From Diprion similis (taxonomy: Eukaryota > Arthropoda > Insecta > Hymenoptera > Diprionidae): DNA of 64,000 nucleotides. The notes below the pieces were generated by a model. It was not told where the DNA came from and did no database searches. It saw only the letters and a list, made by a program, of their open reading frames with translations. A program made the translations under genes and the position numbers. Shown piece after piece: positions 34,501 to 47,220 of this stretch (positions are counted from its first letter, which is position 1; each line of letters begins with the position of its first letter). The stretch covers positions 21,787,025-21,851,024 of the forward strand of contig NC_060108.1 of the NCBI RefSeq assembly GCF_021155765.1, given 5' to 3'.

Positions 34501-37500
34501 GAAAAGTTACAGGCAAAAAACTGCTTATTTTACTTCTCATTTCTCTGCTGTTGGTCCTACGCTCTTTTTTATGTGTTTTTTGAGTTCCTGGGGGTCGATT
34601 TACTCCGGAAAGGGTCATACAAATCGATTCCGAAACGAAAAATTTTCGCCTCCGGAAATGAGGAAAAAACGAAGGCTAACCCCTTTGGATTTTTGGCCAA
34701 AATTTCGACGAGTTTGAAAAGTGCTGCGATTATTTCTTTGAGGCACTATTCCGACGTAATTTTGCGAGAGGAATCGATTAAGCGCAGTCCCAATACGCTG
34801 CGAGCAACGCCTGAGAAGTTACAGGCAAAAAACTGCTTATTTTCGTCCTCATTTCTCTGCTGTTGGTCCTACGCTCTTTTTCATGTGATTTTTGAGTTCC
34901 TGGGGGTCGATTTACTCCGGAAAGGGTCATACAAATCGATTCCGAAACGAAAAATTTTCGGCTCCGGAAATGAAGAAAAAACGAAGGCTAACCCCTTTGG
35001 ATTTTTGGCCAAAATTTCGACGAGTTTGAAAAGTGCTGCGATTATTTCTTCGAGGCACTATTCCGACGTAATTTTGCGAGAGGAATCGATTAAGCGCAGT
35101 CCCAATACGCTGCGAGCAACGCCTGAAAAGTTACAGGCAAAAAACTGCTTATTTTACTTCTCATTTCTCTGCTGTTGGTCCTACGCTCTTTTTTATGTGT
35201 TTTTTGAGTTCCTGGGGGTCGATTTACTCCGGAAAGGGTCATACAAATCGATTCCGAAACGAAAAATTTTCGGCTCCGGAAATGAGGAAAAAACGAAGGC
35301 TAACCCCTTTGGATTTTTGGCCAAAATTTCGACGAGTTTGAAAAGTGCTGCGATTATTTCTTTGAGGCACTATTCCGACGTAATTTTGCGAGAGGAATCG
35401 ATTAAGCGCAGTCCCAATACGCTGCGAGCAACGCCTGAAAAGTTACAGGCAAAAAACTGCTTATTTTACTTCTCATTTCTCTGCTGTTGGTCCTACGCTC
35501 TTTTTTATGTGTTTTTTGAGTTCCTGGGGGTCGATTTACTCCGGAAAGGGTCATACAAATCGATTCCGAAACGAAAAATTTTCGCCTCCGGAAATGAGGA
35601 AAAAACGAAGGCTAACCCCTTTGGATTTTTGGCCAAAATTTCGACGAGTTTGAAAAGTGCTGCGATTATTTCTTTGAGGCACTATTCCGACGTAATTTTG
35701 CGAGAGGAATCGATTAAGCGCAGTCCCAATACGCTGCGAGCAACGCCTGAGAAGTTACAGGCAAAAAACTGCTTATTTTCGTCCTCATTTCTCTGCTGTT
35801 GGTCCTACGCTCTTTTTCATGTGATTTTTGAGTTCCTGGGGGTCGATTTACTCCGGAAAGGGTCATACAAATCGATTCCGAAACGAAAAATTTTCGGCTC
35901 CGGAAATGAAGAAAAAACGAAGGCTAACCCCTTTGGATTTTTGGCCAAAATTTCGACGAGTTTGAAAAGTGCTGCGATTATTTCTTTGAGGCACTATTCC
36001 GACGTAATTTTGCGAGAGGAATCGATTAAGCGCAGTCCCAATACGCTGCGAGCAACGCCTGAGAAGTTACAGGCGAAAAACTGCTTATTTTCGTCCTCAT
36101 TTCTCTGCTGTTGGTCCTACGCTCTTTTTCATGTGTTTTTTGAGTTCCTGGGGGTCGATTTACTCCGGAAAGGGTCATACAAATCGATTCCGAAACGAAA
36201 AATTTTCGGCTCCGGAAATGAGGAAAAAACGAAGGCTAACCCCTTTGGATTTTTGGCCAAAATTTCGACGAGTTTGAAAAGTGCTGCGATTATTTCTTTG
36301 AGGCACTATTCCGACGTAATTTTGCGAGAGGAATCGATTAAGCGCAGTCCCAATACGCCGCGAGCAACGCCTGAGAAGTTACAGGCGAAAAACTGCTTAT
36401 TTTCGTCCTCATTTCTCTGCTGTTGGTCCTACGCTCTTTTTCATGTGTTTTTTGAGTTCCTGGGGGTCGATTTACTCCGGAAAGGGTCATACAAATCGAT
36501 TCCGAAACGAAAAATTTTCGGCTCCGGAAATGATGAAAAAACGAAGGCTAACCCCTTTGGATTTTTGGCCAAAATTTCGACGAGTTTGAAAAGTGCTGCG
36601 ATTATTTCTTTGAGGCACTATTTCGACGTAATTTTGCGAGAGGAATCGATTAAGCGCAGTCCCAATACGCTGCGAGCAACGCCTGAAAAGTTACAGGCAA
36701 AAAACTGCTTATTTTACTTCTCATTTCTCTGCTGTTGGTCCTACGCTCTTTTTTATGTGTTTTTTGAGTTCCTGGGGGTCGATTTACTCCGGAAAGGGTC
36801 ATACAAATCGATTCCGAAACGAAAAATTTTCGCCTCCGGAAATGAGGAAAAAACGAAGGCTAACCCCTTTGGATTTTTGGCCAAAATTTCGACGAGTTTG
36901 AAAAGTGCTGCGATTATTTCTTTGAGGCACTATTCCGACGTAATTTTGCGAGAGGAATCGATTAAGCGCAGTCCCAATACGCTGCGAGCAACGCCTGAAA
37001 AGTTACAGGCAAAAAACTGCTTATTTTACTTCTCATTTCTCTGCTGTTGGTCCTACGCTCTTTTTTATGTGTTTTTTGAGTTCCTGGGGGTCGATTTACT
37101 CCGGAAAGGGTCATACAAATCGATTCCGAAACGAAAAATTTTCGGCTCCGGAAATGAGGAAAAAACGAAGGCTAACCCCTTTGGATTTTTGGCCAAAATT
37201 TCGACGAGTTTGAAAAGTGCTGCGATTATTTCTTTGAGGCACTATTCCGACGTAATTTTGCGAGAGGAATCGATTAAGCGCAGTCCCAATACGCTGCGAG
37301 CAACGCCTGAGAAGTTACAGGCAAAAAACTGCTTATTTTCGTCCTCATTTCTCTGCTGTTGGTCCTACGCTCTTTTTCATGTGATTTTTGAGTTCCTGGG
37401 GGTCGATTTACTCCGGAAAGGGTCATACAAATCGATTCCGAAACGAAAAATTTTCGGCTCCGGAAATGAAGAAAAAACGAAGGCTAACCCCTTTGGATTT

Positions 37501-40500
37501 TTGGCCAAAATTTCGACGAGTTTGAAAAGTGCTGCGATTATTTCTTTGAGGCACTATTCCGACGTAATTTTGCGAGAGGAATCGATTAAGCGCAGTCCCA
37601 ATACGCTGCGAGCAACGCCTGAAAAGTTACAGGCAAAAAACTGCTTATTTTACTTCTCATTTCTCTGCTGTTGGTCCTACGCTCTTTTTTATGTGTTTTT
37701 TGAGTTCCTGGGGGTCGATTTACTCCGGAAAGGGTCATACAAATCGATTCCGAAACGAAAAATTTTCGCCTCCGGAAATGAGGAAAAAACGAAGGCTAAC
37801 CCCTTTGGATTTTTGGCCAAAATTTCGACGAGTTCGAAAAGTGCTGCGATTATTACTTTGAGGCACTATTTCGACGTAATTTTGCGAGAGGAATCGATTA
37901 AGCGCAGTCCCAATACGCTGCGAGCAACGCCTGAAAAGTTACAGGCAAAAAACTGCTTATTTTACTTCTCATTTCTCTGCTGTTGGTCCTACGCTCTTTT
38001 TTATGTGTTTTTTGAGTTCCTGGGGGTCGATTTACTCCGGAAAGGGTCATACAAATCGATTTCGAAACGAAAAATTTTCGGCTCCGGAAATGAGGAAAAA
38101 ACGAAGGCTAACCCCTTTGGATTTTTGGCCAAAATTTCGACGAGTTTGAAAAGTGCTGCGATTATTTCTTTGAGGCACTATTCCGACGTAATTTTGCGAG
38201 AGGAATCGATTAAGCGCAGTCCCAATACGCTGCGAGCAACGCCTGAGAAGTTACGGGCAAAAAACTGCTTATTTTACTCCTCATTTCTCTGCTGTTGGTC
38301 CTACGCTCTTTTTCATGTGTTTTTTGAGTTCCTGGGGGTCGATTTACTCCGGAAAGGGTCCTACAAATCGATTCTGAAACGAAAAATTTTCGGCTCCGGA
38401 AATGAAGAAAAAACGAAGGCTAACCCCTTTGGATTTTTGGCCAAAATTTCGACGAGTTTGAAAAGTGCTGCGATTATTTCTTTGAGGCACTATTCCGACG
38501 TAATTTTGCGAGAGGAATCGATTAAGCGCAGTCCCAATACGCTGCGAGCAACGCCTGAAAAGTTACAGGCAAAAAACTGCTTATTTTACTTCTCATTTCT
38601 CTGCTGTTGGTCCTACGCTCTTTTTTATGTGTTTTTTGAGTTCCTGGGGGTCGATTTACTCCGGAAAGGGTCATACAAATCGATTCCGAAACGAAAAATT
38701 TTCGGCTCCGGAAATGAGGAAAAAACGAAGGCTAACCCCTTTGGATTTTTGGCCAAAATTTCGACGAGTTTGAAAAGTGCTGCGATTATTTCTTTGAGGC
38801 ACTATTCCGACGTAATTCTGCGAGAGGAATCGATTAAGCGCAGTCCCAATACGCTGCGAGCAACGCCTGAGAAGTTACAGGCAAAAAACTGCTTATTTTA
38901 CTCCTCATTTCTCTGCTGTTGGTCCTACGCTCTTTTTCATGTGTTTTTTGAATTCCTGGGGGTCGATTTACTCCGGAAAGGGTCATACAAATCGATTCCG
39001 AAACGAAAAATTTTCGGTTTCGGAAATGAAGAAAAAACGAAGGCTAACCCCTTTGGATTTCTGGCCAAAATTTCGACGAGTTTGAAAAGTGCTGCGATTA
39101 TTTCTTTGAGGCACTATTTCGACGTAATTTTGCGAGAGGAATCGATTAAGCGCAGTCCCAATACGCTGCGAGCAACGCCTGAGAAGTTACAGGCGAAAAA
39201 CTGCTTATTTTCGTCCTCATTTCTCTGCTGTTGGTCCTACGCTCTTTTTCATGTGTTTTTTGAGTTCCTGGGGGTCGATTTACTCCGGAAAGGGTCATAC
39301 AAATCGATTCCGAAACGAAAAATTTTCGGCTCCGGAAATGAGGAAAAAACGAAGGCTAACCCCTTTGGATTTTTGGCCAAAATTTCGACGAGTTTGAAAA
39401 GTGCTGCGATTATTTCTTTGAGGTACTATTCCGACGTAATTTTGCGAGAGGAATCGATTAAGCGCAGTCCCAATACGCTGCGAGCAACGCCTGAGAAGTT
39501 ACAGGCGAAAAACTGCTTATTTTCGTCCTCATTTCTCTGCTGTTGGTCCTACGCTCTTTTTCATGTGTTTTTTGAGTTCCTGGGGGTCGATTTACTCCGG
39601 AAAGGGTCATACAAATCGATTCCGAAACGAAAAATTTTCGGCTCCGGAAATGATGAAAAATCGAAGGCTAACCCCTTTGGATTTTTGGCCAAAATTTCGA
39701 CGAGTTTGAAAAGTGCTGCGATTATTTCTTTGAGGCACTATTTCGACGTAATTTTGCGAGAGGAATCGATTAAGCGCAGTCCCAATACGCTGCGAGCAAC
39801 GCCTGAAAAGTTACAGGCAAAAAACTGCTTATTTTACTTCTCATTTCTCTGCTGTTGGTCCTACGCTCTTTTTTATGTGTTTTTTGAGTTCCTGGGGGTC
39901 GATTTACTCCGGAAAGGGTCATACAAATCGATTCCGAAACGAAAAATTTTCGCCTCCGGAAATGAGGAAAAAACGAAGGCTAACCCCTTTGGATTTTTGG
40001 CCAAAATTTCGACGAGTTTGATAAGTGCTGCGATCATTTCTTTGAGGCACTATTCCGACGTAATTTTGCGAGAGGAATCGATTAAGCGCAGTCCCAATAC
40101 GCTGCGAGCAACGCCTGAAAAGTTACAGGCAAAAAACTGCCTATTTTACTTCTCATTTCTCTGCTGTTGGTCCTACGCTCTTTTTTAGGTGTTTTTTGAG
40201 TTCCTGGGGGTCGATTTACTCCGGAAAGGGTCATACAAATCGATTCCGAAACGAAAAATTTTCGGCTCCGGAAATGAGGAAAAAACGAAGGCTAACCCCT
40301 TTGGATTTTTGGCCAAAATTTCGACGAGTTTGAAAAGTGCTGCGATTATTTCTTTGAGGCACTATTCCGACGTAATTTTGCGAGAGGAATCGATTAAGCG
40401 CAGTCCCAATACGCTGCGAGCAACGCCTGAGAAGTTACAGGCGAAAAACTGCTTATTTTCGTCCTCATTTCTCTGCTGTTGGTCCTACGCTCTTTTTCAT

Positions 40501-43500
40501 GTGTTTTTTGAGTTCCTGGGGGTCGATTTACTCCGGAAAGGGTCATACAAATCGATTCCGAAACGAAAAATTTTCGGCTCCGGAAATGAAGAAAAAACGA
40601 AGGCTAACCCCTTTGGATTTTTGGCCAAAATTTCGACGAGTTTGAAAAGTGCTGCGATTATTTCTTTGAGGCACTATTCCGACGTAATTTTGCGAGAGGA
40701 ATCGATTAAGCGCAGTCCCAATACGCTGCGAGCAACGCCTGAAAAGTTACAGGCAAAAAACTGCTTATTTTACTTCTCATTTCTCTGCTGTTGGTCCTAC
40801 GCTCTTTTTCATGTGTTTTTTGAGTTCCTGGGGGTCGATTTACTCCGGAAAGGGTCATACAAATCGATTCCGGAACGAAAAATTTTCGGCTCCGGAAATG
40901 ATGAAAAAACGAAGGCTAACCCCTTTGGATTTTTGGCCAAAATTTCGACGAGTTTGAAAAGTGCTGCGATTATTTCTTTGAGGCACTATTTCGACGTAAT
41001 TTTGCGAGAGGATTCGATTAAGCGCAGTCCCAATACGCTGCGAGCAACGCCTGAGAAGTTACAGGCAAAAAACTGCTTATTTCACTCCTCATTTCTCTGC
41101 TGTTGGTCCTACGCTCTTTTTCATGTGATTTTTGAGTTCCTGGGGGTCGATTTACTCCGGAAAGGGTCATACAAATCGATTCCGAAACGAAAAATTTTCG
41201 GCTCCGGAAATGAAGAAAAAACGAAGGCTAACCCCTTTGGATTTTTGGCCAAAATTTCGACGAGTTTGAAAAGTGCTGCGATTATTTCTTTGAGGCACTA
41301 TTCCGACGTAATTTTGCGAGAGGAATCGATTAAGCGCAGTCCCAATACGCTGCGAGCAACGCCTGAAAAGTTACAGGCAAAAAACTGCTTATTTTACTTC
41401 TCATTTCTCTGCTGTTGGTCCTACGCTCTTTTTTATGTGTTTTTTGAGTTCCTGGGGGTCGATTTACTCCGGAAAGGGTCATACAAATCGATTCCGAAAC
41501 GAAAAATTTTCGCCTCCGGAAATGAGGAAAAAACGAAGGCTAACCCCTTTGGATTTTTGGCCAAAATTTCGACGAGTTTGAAAAGTGCTGCGATTATTTC
41601 TTTGAGGCACTATTCCGACGTAATTTTGCGAGAGGAATCGATTAAGCGCAGTCCCAATACGCTGCGAGCAACGCCTGAGAAGTTACAGGCAAAAAACTGC
41701 TTATTTTCGTCCTCATTTCTCTGCTGTTGGTCCTACGCTCTTTTTCATGTGATTTTTGAGTTCCTGGGGGTCGATTTACTCCGGAAAGGGTCATACAAAT
41801 CGATTCCGAAACGAAAAATTTTCGGCTCCGGAAATGAAGAAAAAACGAAGGCTAACCCCTTTGGATTTTTGGCCAAAATTTCGACGAGTTTGAAAAGTGC
41901 TGCGATTATTTCTTTGAGGCACTATTCCGACGTAATTTTGCGAGAGGAATCGATTAAGCGCAGTCCCAATACGCTGCGAGCAACGCCTGAAAAGTTACAG
42001 GCAAAAAACTGCTTATTTTACTTCTCATTTCTCTGCTGTTGGTCCTACGCTCTTTTTTATGTGTTTTTTGAGTTCCTGGGGGTCGATTTACTCCGGAAAG
42101 GGTCATACAAATCGATTCCGAAACGAAAAATTTTCGCCTCCGGAAATGAGGAAAAAACGAAGGCTAACCCCTTTGGATTTTTGGCCAAAATTTCGACGAG
42201 TTTGAAAAGTGCTGCGATTATTTCTTTGAGGCACTATTCCGACGTAATTTTGCGAGAGGAATCGATTAAGCGCAGTCCCAATACGCTGCGAGCAACGCCT
42301 GAGAAGTTACAGGCGAAAAACTGCTTATTTTCGTCCTCATTTCTCTGCTGTTGGTCCTACGCTCTTTTTCATGTGTTTTTTGAGTTCCTGGGGGTCGATT
42401 TACTCCGGAAAGGGTCATACAAATCGATTCCGAAACGAAAAATTTTCGGCTCCGGAAATGAGGAAAAAACGAAGGCTAACCCCTTTGGATTTTTGGCCAA
42501 AATTTCGACGAGTTTGAAAAGTGCTGCGATTATTTCTTTGAGGCACTATTCCGACGTAATTTTGCGAGAGGAATCGATTAAGCGCAGTCCCAATACGCTG
42601 CGAGCAACGCCTGAAAAGTTACAGGCAAAAAACTGCTTATTTTACTTCTCATTTCTCTGCTGTTGGTCCTACGCTCTTTTTTATGTGTTTTTTGAGTTCC
42701 TGGGGGTCGATTTACTCCGGAAAGGGTCATACAAATCGATTCCGAAACGAAAAATTTTCGGCTCCGGAAATGAAGAAAAAACGAAGGCTAACCCCTTTGG
42801 ATTTTTGGCCAAAATTTCGACGAGTTTGAAAAGTGCTGCGATTATTTCTTTGAGGCACTATTCCGACGTAATTTTGCGAGAGGAATCGATTAAGCGCAGT
42901 CCCAATACGCTGCGAGCAACGCCTGAAAAGTTACAGGCAAAAAACTGCTTATTTTACTTCTCATTTCTCTGCTGTTGGTCCTACGCTCTTTTTTATGTGT
43001 TTTTTGAGTTCCTGGGGGTCGATTTACTCCGGAAAGGGTCATACAAATCGATTCCGAAACGAAAAATTTTCGCCTCCGGAAATGAGGAAAAAACGAAGGC
43101 TAACCCCTTTGGATTTTTGGCCAAAATTTCGACGAGTTTGAAAAGTGCTGCGATTATTTCTTTGAGGCACTATTCCGACGTAATTTTGCGAGAGGAATCG
43201 ATTAAGCGCAGTCCCAATACGCTGCGAGCAACGCCTGAGAAGTTACAGGCGAAAAACTGCTTATTTTCGTCCTCATTTCTCTGCTGTTGGTCCTACGCTC
43301 TCTTTCATGTGTTTTTTGAGTTCCTGGGGGTCGATTTACTCCGGAAAGGGTCATACAAATCGATTCCGAAACGAAAAATTTTCGGCTCCGGAAATGAAGA
43401 AAAAACGAAGGCTAACCCCTTTGGATTTTTGGCCAAAATTTCGACGAGTTTGAAAAGTGCTGCGATTATTTCTTTGAGGCACTATTCCGACGTAATTTTG

Positions 43501-46500
43501 CGAGAGGAATCGATTAAGCGCAGTCCCAATACGCTGCGAGCAACGCCTGAAAAGTTACAGGCAAAAAACTGCTTATTTTACTTCTCATTTCTCTGCTGTT
43601 GGTCCTACGCTCTTTTTTATGTGTTTTTTGAGTTCCTGGGGGTCGATTTACTCCGGAAAGGGTCATACAAATCGATTCCGAAACGAAAAATTTTCGCCTC
43701 CGGAAATGAGGAAAAAACGAAGGCTAACCCCTTTGGATTTTTGGCCAAAATTTCGACGAGTTTGAAAAGTGCTGCGATTATTTCTTTGAGGCACTATTCC
43801 GACGTAATTTTGCGAGAGGAATCGATTAAGCGCAGTCCCAATACGCTGCGAGCAACGCCTGAGAAGTTACAGGCAAAAAACCGCTCATTTTACTCCTCAT
43901 TTCTCTGCTGTTGGTCCCACGCTCTTTTGCATGTGTTTTTTGAGTTCCTGGGGGTCGATTTACTCCGGAAAGGGTCATACAAATCGATTCTGAAACGAAA
44001 AATTTTCGGCTCCGGAAATGAGGAAAAAACGAAGGCTAACCCCTTTGGATTTTTGGCCAAAATTTCTTCGAGTTTGAAAAGTGCAGCGATTATTTCTTTG
44101 AGGCACTATTCCGACGTAATTTTGCGAGAGGAATCGATTAAGCGCAGTCCCAATACGCTGCGAGCAACGCTTGAAAAGTTACAGCCAAAAAACTGCTTAT
44201 TTTACTCCTCATTTCTCTGCTGTTGGTCCTACGCTCTTTTTCATGTGTTTTTTGAGTTCCTGGGGGTCGATTTATTCCGGAAAGGGTCATACAAATCGAT
44301 TCCGAAACGAAAAATTTTCGGCTCCGGAAATGAAGAAAAAACGAAGGCTAACCCCTTCGGATTTTTGGCCAAAATTTCGACGAGTTTGGAAAGTGCTGCG
44401 ATTATTTCTTTGAGGCACAATTCCGACGTAATTTTGCGAGAGGAATCGATTAAGCGCAGTCCCAATACGCCGCGAGCAACGCCTGAGAAGTTACAGGCAA
44501 AAAACTGCTTATTTTACTCCTCATTTCTCTGCTGTTGGTCCTACGCTCTTTTTCATGTGTTTTTTGAGTTCCTGGGGGTCGATTTACTCCGGAAAGGGTC
44601 ACACAAATCGATTCCGAAACGAAAAATTTTCGGCTCCGGAAATGAAGAAAAAACGAAGGCTAACCCCTTTGGATTTTTGGCCAAAATTCCGACGAGTTTG
44701 AAAAGTGCTGCGATTATTTCTTTGAGGCACTATTCCGACGTAATTTTGCGAGAGGAATTGATTAAGCGCAGTCCCAATACGCTGCGAGCAACGCCTGAGA
44801 AGTTACAGGCAAAAAACTGCTTATTTTCCTCCTCATATCTCTGCTGTTGGTCCTACCCTCTTTTTCATGTGTTTTTTGAGTTCCTGGGGGTCGATTTACT
44901 CCGGAAAGGGTCATACAAATCGATTCCGAAACGAAAAATTTTCGGCTCCGGAAATGAGGAAAAAACGAAGGCTAACCCCTTTGGATTTTTGGCCAAAATT
45001 TCGACGAGTTTGAAAAGTGCTGCGATTATTTCTTTGAGGCACTATTCCGACGTAATTTTGCGAGAGGAATCGATTAAGCGCAGTCCCAATACGCTGCGAG
45101 CAACGCCTGAAAAGTTACAGGCAAAAAACTGCTTATTTTACTTCTCATTTCTCTGCTGTTGGTCCTACGCTCTTTTTTATGTGTTTTTTGAGTTCCTGGG
45201 GGTCGATTTACTCCGGAAAGGGTCATACAAATCGATTCCGAAACGAAAAATTTTCGGCTCCGGAAATGAGGAAAAAACGAAGGCTAACCCCTTTGGATTT
45301 TTGGCCAAAATTTCGACGAGTTTGAAAAGTGCTGCGATTATTTCTTTGAGGCACTATTCCGACGTAATTTTGCGAGAGGAATCGATTAAGCGCAGTCCCA
45401 ATACGCTGCGAGCAACGCCTGAGAAGTTACAGGCGAAAAACTGCTTATTTTCGTCCTCATTTCTCTGCTGTTGGTCCTACGCTCTTTTTCATGTGTTTTT
45501 TGAGTTCCTGGGGGTCGATTTACTCCGGAAAGGGTCATACAAATCGATTCCGAAACGAAAAATTTTCGGCTCCGGAAATGAAGAAAAAACGAAGGCTAAC
45601 CCCTTTGGATTTTTGGCCAAAATTTCGACGAGTTTGAAAAGTGCTGCGATTATTTCTTTGAGGCACTATTCCGACGTAATTTTGCGAGAGGAATCGATTA
45701 AGCGCAGTCCCAATACGCTGCGAGCAACGCCTGAGAAGTTACAGGCAAAAAACTGCTTATTTTACTCCTCATTTCTCTGCTGTTGGTCCTACGCTCTTTT
45801 TCATGTGTTTTTTGAGTTCCTGGGGGTCGATTTACTCCGGAAAGGGTCACACAAATCGATTCCGAAACGAAAAATTTTCGGCTCCGGAAATGAAGAAAAA
45901 ACGAAGGCTAACCCCTTTGGATTTTTGGCCAAAATTCCGACGAGTTTGAAAAGTGCTGCGATTATTTCTTTGAGGCACTATTCCGACGTAATTTTGCGAG
46001 AGGAATTGATTAAGCGCAGTCCCAATACGCTGCGAGCAACGCCTGAGAAGTTACAGGCAAAAAACTGCTTATTTTCCTCCTCATATCTCTGCTGTTGGTC
46101 CTACCCTCTTTTTCATGTGTTTTTTGAGTTCCTGGGGGTCGATTTACTCCGGAAAGGGTCATACAAATCGATTCCGAAACGAAAAATTTTCGGCTCCGGA
46201 AATGAGGAAAAAACGAAGGCTAACCCCTTTGGATTTTTGGCCAAAATTTCGACGAGTTTGAAAAGTGCAGCGATTATTTCTTTGAGGCACTATTCCGACG
46301 TAATTTTGCGAGAGGAATTGATTAAGCGCAGTCCCAATACGCTGCGAGCAACGCCTGAGAAGTTACAGGCAAAAAACTGCTTATTTTCCTCCTCATATCT
46401 CTGCTGTTGGTCCTACCCTCTTTTTCATGTGTTTTTTGAGTTCCTGGGGGTCGATTTACTCCGGAAAGGGTCATACAAATCGATTCCGAAACGAAAAATT

Positions 46501-47220
46501 TTCGGCTCCGGAAATGAGGAAAAAACGAAGGCTAACCCCTTTGGATTTTTGGCCAAAATTTCGACGAGTTTGAAAAGTGCAGCGATTATTTCTTTGAGGC
46601 ACTATTCCGACGTAATTTTGCGAGAGGAATCGATTAAGCGCAGTCCCAATACGCTGCGAGCAACGCCTGAAAAGTTACAGGCAAAAAACTGCTTATTTTA
46701 CTCCTCATTTCTCTGCTGTTGGTCCTACGCTCTTTTTCATGTGTTTTTTGAGTTCCTGGGGGTCGATTTACTCCGGAAAGGGTCATACAAATCGATTCCG
46801 AAACGAAAAATTTTCGGCTCCGGAAATGAAGAAAAAACGAAGGCTAACCCCTTTGGATTTTTGGCCAAAATTTCGACGAGTTTGGAAAGTGCTGCGATTA
46901 TTTCTTTGAGGCACAATTCCGACGTAATTTTGCGAGAGGAATCGATTAAGCGCAGTCCCAATACGCTGCGAGCAACGCCTGAGAAGTTACAGGCAAAAAA
47001 CTGCTTATTTTACTCCTCATTTCTCTGCTGTTGGTCCTACGCTCTTTTTCATGTGTTTTTTGAGTTCCTGGGGGTCGATTTACTCTGGAAAGGGTCATAC
47101 AAATCGATTCCGAAACGAAAAATTTTCGGCTCCGGAAATGAAGAAAAAACGAAGGCTAACCCCTTTGGATTTTTGGCCAAAATTCCGACGAGTTTGAAAA
47201 GTGCTGCGATCATTTCTTGA
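31557..47220 (+). repeat. 312-bp satellite array, segment 3 (50 units)
   Basis: From GGATTT at 31568 to the last regular copy at 47167 is 15,599 bases, which is 50 x 312 minus one. The missing base is an A lost from GAAAAG near 34095. One nonsense change (TAT to TAG, 40186-40188) interrupts the frame. The left part repeats variant strings from segment 2, such as GAGTTCGAAAAG with ATTATTACTTTG (17971, 32835, 37826) and TTTCTTCGAGGCAC (28611, 35050). The part from 43,700 to 44,520 is the LINE-free counterpart of the LINE 2 flanks. The last units (44,500-47,200) share private variants such as AAAATTCCGACG, CACACAAATCG and CTCATATCTC. Regularity is lost after 47220. Confidence 0.97.

Noticed and set aside
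5244..47220. The very long plus-strand frames in the satellite as genes for giant repeat proteins
   Set aside because: They follow from a stop-free 104-codon consensus. Common variants are mostly amino-acid-changing, there is no start exon, and the frame is lost at the degenerate edges. Reported as satellite, with the coding idea kept as a finding.
5244..47220. Hammerhead ribozyme in the satellite unit
   Set aside because: Some satellites encode one, but the core CUGANGA is absent; the nearest string, CTGAGAA, does not fit.
5244..47220. CRISPR-like array
   Set aside because: The repeats are head-to-tail 312-bp units with no short repeat/unique spacer pattern, and the genome is eukaryotic.
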